Below are positions 12,804-14,616 of a stretch of DNA of 14,616 nt, one piece after another (position 1 is the stretch's first letter; each line of letters starts with the position of its first letter). The notes under the pieces were generated by a model that was not told where the DNA came from, did not search any database, and was given only the letters and a program-made list of their open reading frames with translations. The stretch comes from DATJLY01 sp035518375 (GTDB lineage Bacteria; Pseudomonadota; Alphaproteobacteria; ATCC43930; CGMCC-115725): positions 1-14,616 of the forward strand of contig DATIXQ010000018.1 of the NCBI GenBank assembly GCA_035518375.1, written 5' to 3'. Made by a program: the position numbers and the translations under genes.

Positions 12804-14616
12804 CTACTCCGCCGCTTTCGCGACCTCGCCGGCGATGGCGAGGCCACCTTCGCCGGTCGTGACCGCGACGGTCTCGCCGTCGGCGATACGGCCCTTGAGG
12901 ATCAGCTCGGCCAGCGGATTCTGCAGCTCGCGCTGGATCACGCGCTTCAATGGCCGCGCACCATAGACCGGGTCGTAGCCGGTCTCGGCAAGCCATGCGC
13001 GCGCCTTGTCGTCGGGCTCGATCGTGATCTTGCGATCGGTCAGCAGCTTCTGCAGCCGCACGAGCTGAATGTCGACGATGCCCTTCATGTCGTCGCGCGA
13101 GAGGCGGCGGAAGATCAGGATCTCGTCGAGCCGGTTCAGGAACTCGGGCCGGAAGGCCGCGCGCACCATCTCCATGACGGCGTCGCGCACGGCCGAAACA
13201 TCGCGTCCCTCGGGCAGGCCCGCGAGCACGTCGCTGCCGATGTTCGAGGTCAGCACGATGAGCGTGTTGCGGAAATCGACCGTGCGGCCTTGCCCATCGG
13301 TAAGCCGGCCATCGTCGAGCACTTGCAGCAGCACGTTGAAGACGTCGGGATGCGCCTTCTCGATCTCGTCGAACAGGATCACCTGATATGGCCGGCGCCG
13401 CACCGCTTCGGTGAGCGATCCGCCTTCCTCGTAGCCGACATAGCCCGGCGGCGCGCCGATGAGCCGCGCGACGGAATGCTTCTCCATGTATTCCGACATG
13501 TCGATGCGGACCATCGCCTGCTCGTCGTCGAACAGGAACTCGGCCAACGCCTTCGCCAGCTCGGTCTTGCCGACGCCGGTCGGACCCAGGAACAGGAACG
13601 AGCCGATCGGCCGGTTCGGGTCCTGCAGGCCGGCGCGCGCGCGGCGGATCGCGTTCGAGACGGCGACCACCGCCTCGTCCTGCCCCACGACACGGCGCTT
13701 CAGATTGCCTTCCATCTGCAGCAGCTTCTCGCGCTCGCCCTCGAGCATCTTGTCGACCGGGATGCCGGTCCAGCGCGACACGACCGCGGCGATGTGGCTC
13801 TCGGTCACCGCCTCTTCGATCATGCGGTGCGCCTCGGCCGCTTCGGCCGCCTTGAGCTTGCGCTCGAGCTCGGGGATCGTCGCGTAGGTGAGTTCGCCGG
13901 CGCGGGTGTAGTCGCCCTTGCGCTGCACCTGCTCGAGTTCGACGCGCGCCTGGTCGAGCTGCTCCTTGAGCTTCTGCGCCGAGGCGAGCTTGTCCTTCTC
14001 GGCCTTCCACTGCGCCGTGAGTTCGGCCGATTCCTTCTCAAGGTCGGTCAATTCGCCGACGAGCTTTTCGAGCCGGTCGCGCGAGGCCTCGTCATGCTCC
14101 TTCTCGAGCGCGCCGCGCTCGATCTTGAGTTGGATGATGCGGCGGTCGAGCTCGTCGATCTCCTCGGGCTTCGATTCCGCCTCCATGCGCAGGCGCGCCG
14201 CGGCCTCGTCCATGAGGTCGATCGCCTTGTCCGGCAGGAACCGGTCGGTGATGTAGCGGTTCGAAAGCGTGGCGGCTGCGACGATCGCGCCGTCGGTGAT
14301 GCGCACGCCGTGATGGAGCTCGTACTTCTCCTTGATGCCGCGCAGGATCGAGATCGTGTCCTCGACCGTGGGCTCGCTGACGAAGACGGGCTGAAAGCGC
14401 CTGGCGAGCGCCGCATCCTTCTCGATGTGCTTCCGGTATTCGTCGAGCGTGGTCGCGCCGATGCAATGCAGCTCGCCGCGGGCCAGCGCCGGCTTGAGCA
14501 TGTTCGAGGCATCCATCGCGCCTTCGGCCTTGCCGGCGCCGACAAGGGTGTGCATCTCGTCGATGTAGAGGATGACCTTGCCGGCCGCGGATTGAATCTC
14601 GGTGAGAACGGCCTTC
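12804..14616 (-). CDS. clpB: ATP-dependent disaggregase ClpB (Hsp104/ClpB AAA+), N-terminus beyond window
   Basis: The frame is open to the window edge. 603 residues are visible of a protein usually about 860, so the N-domain and the first Walker A are missing. Window residues: NBD1 Walker B V-I-L-Y-I-D-E (14-20) with the substrate loop and arginine-finger region A-L-A-R-R-F-Q-P; a long coiled-coil middle domain (about 150-265), which marks ClpB rather than ClpA or ClpC; NBD2 Walker A G-P-T-G-V-G-K-T (344-351), pore loop G-Y-V-G-Y, Walker B V-I-L-F-D-E (412-417), and sensor-2 G-A-R-P-L-K-R (552-558). It forms a cytoplasmic hexamer that rescues aggregated proteins with DnaK/DnaJ/GrpE. The C-terminus ends E-V-A-K-A-A-E before TAG. 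All visible motifs are intact. Any heat-shock promoter lies outside the window. Confidence 0.98.
   Translation of the reverse strand, partial: KAVLTEIQSAAGKVILYIDEMHTLVGAGKAEGAMDASNMLKPALARGELHCIGATTLDEYRKHIEKDAALARRFQPVFVSEPTVEDTISILRGIKEKYELHHGVRITDGAIVAAATLSNRYITDRFLPDKAIDLMDEAAARLRMEAESKPEEIDELDRRIIQLKIERGALEKEHDEASRDRLEKLVGELTDLEKESAELTAQWKAEKDKLASAQKLKEQLDQARVELEQVQRKGDYTRAGELTYATIPELERKLKAAEAAEAHRMIEEAVTESHIAAVVSRWTGIPVDKMLEGEREKLLQMEGNLKRRVVGQDEAVVAVSNAIRRARAGLQDPNRPIGSFLFLGPTGVGKTELAKALAEFLFDDEQAMVRIDMSEYMEKHSVARLIGAPPGYVGYEEGGSLTEAVRRRPYQVILFDEIEKAHPDVFNVLLQVLDDGRLTDGQGRTVDFRNTLIVLTSNIGSDVLAGLPEGRDVSAVRDAVMEMVRAAFRPEFLNRLDEILIFRRLSRDDMKGIVDIQLVRLQKLLTDRKITIEPDDKARAWLAETGYDPVYGARPLKRVIQRELQNPLAELILKGRIADGETVAVTTGEGGLAIAGEVAKAAE

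Noticed and set aside
11803..14010. A single 735-residue minus-strand frame joining part of clpB's alternate frame to the MBL gene
   Set aside because: The upstream part is an out-of-frame translation of clpB and of the palindromic repeat. Only the segment from ATG 12663 has a real protein family.
1..14616. CRISPR arrays, tRNA or rRNA genes, transposases, phage genes
   Set aside because: No regularly spaced repeats, cloverleaf-like sequences or mobile-element proteins were seen. The three 21-bp repeats are irregularly spaced (74 and 482 bp) and are not a CRISPR.

Overview
The window comes from a high-GC, gene-dense bacterial chromosome, most likely an alphaproteobacterium (Rhizobiales/Rhodospirillales-like). 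The grounds are the strong G/C third-position bias, the mix of Rid, flavin monooxygenase, LLM and TAXI genes, and a 74-bp palindromic repeat of a type I associate with such genomes. The assignment is inferred; there is no rRNA or tRNA to anchor it. No gene-free stretch reaches 300 bp. The longest gaps are 10013-10212 and 11170-11341.

Left part (1-4250), oxidative and aromatic-type metabolism. It holds the 3' end of a Rid-family gene (+), an Asp-box beta-propeller protein (-), a class A FAD aromatic monooxygenase (+) and a zinc-independent MDR/quinone-oxidoreductase-like dehydrogenase (-). These genes alternate in strand. The monooxygenase and dehydrogenase share a CTAG at their tail-to-tail stops.

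Centre (4255-8833), a tight three-gene + strand operon. A luciferase-like flavin monooxygenase is followed after 17 nt by two full-length ABC exporter half-transporters joined by an ATGA overlap. The pair resembles CydD and CydC in order and local motifs, but no cytochrome bd genes are present. The enzyme may act on something the exporter moves (inference).

Right of centre (8828-11169) are two unusual single genes, divergently transcribed. One is a large nucleoside-phosphorylase-fold protein (-). The other is a TAXI-type solute-binding protein (+) with no signal peptide and no TRAP permease beside it. Two abutting palindromes lie between them.

Right end (11170-14616), all genes on the minus strand. 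In transcription order they are a 5'-truncated clpB, a 74-bp palindromic repeat, an MBL-fold hydrolase with a degenerate ferredoxin-like N-terminus, and a small DUF6188-like gene. The DUF6188-like gene lies in a stretch of about 53% GC (own count), against roughly 65-73% around it. Three copies of a degenerate ~21-bp direct repeat border this stretch, two on its left and one on its right. This is the strongest sign of an acquired cassette and, with the LLM-ABC operon, the part I would look at first.
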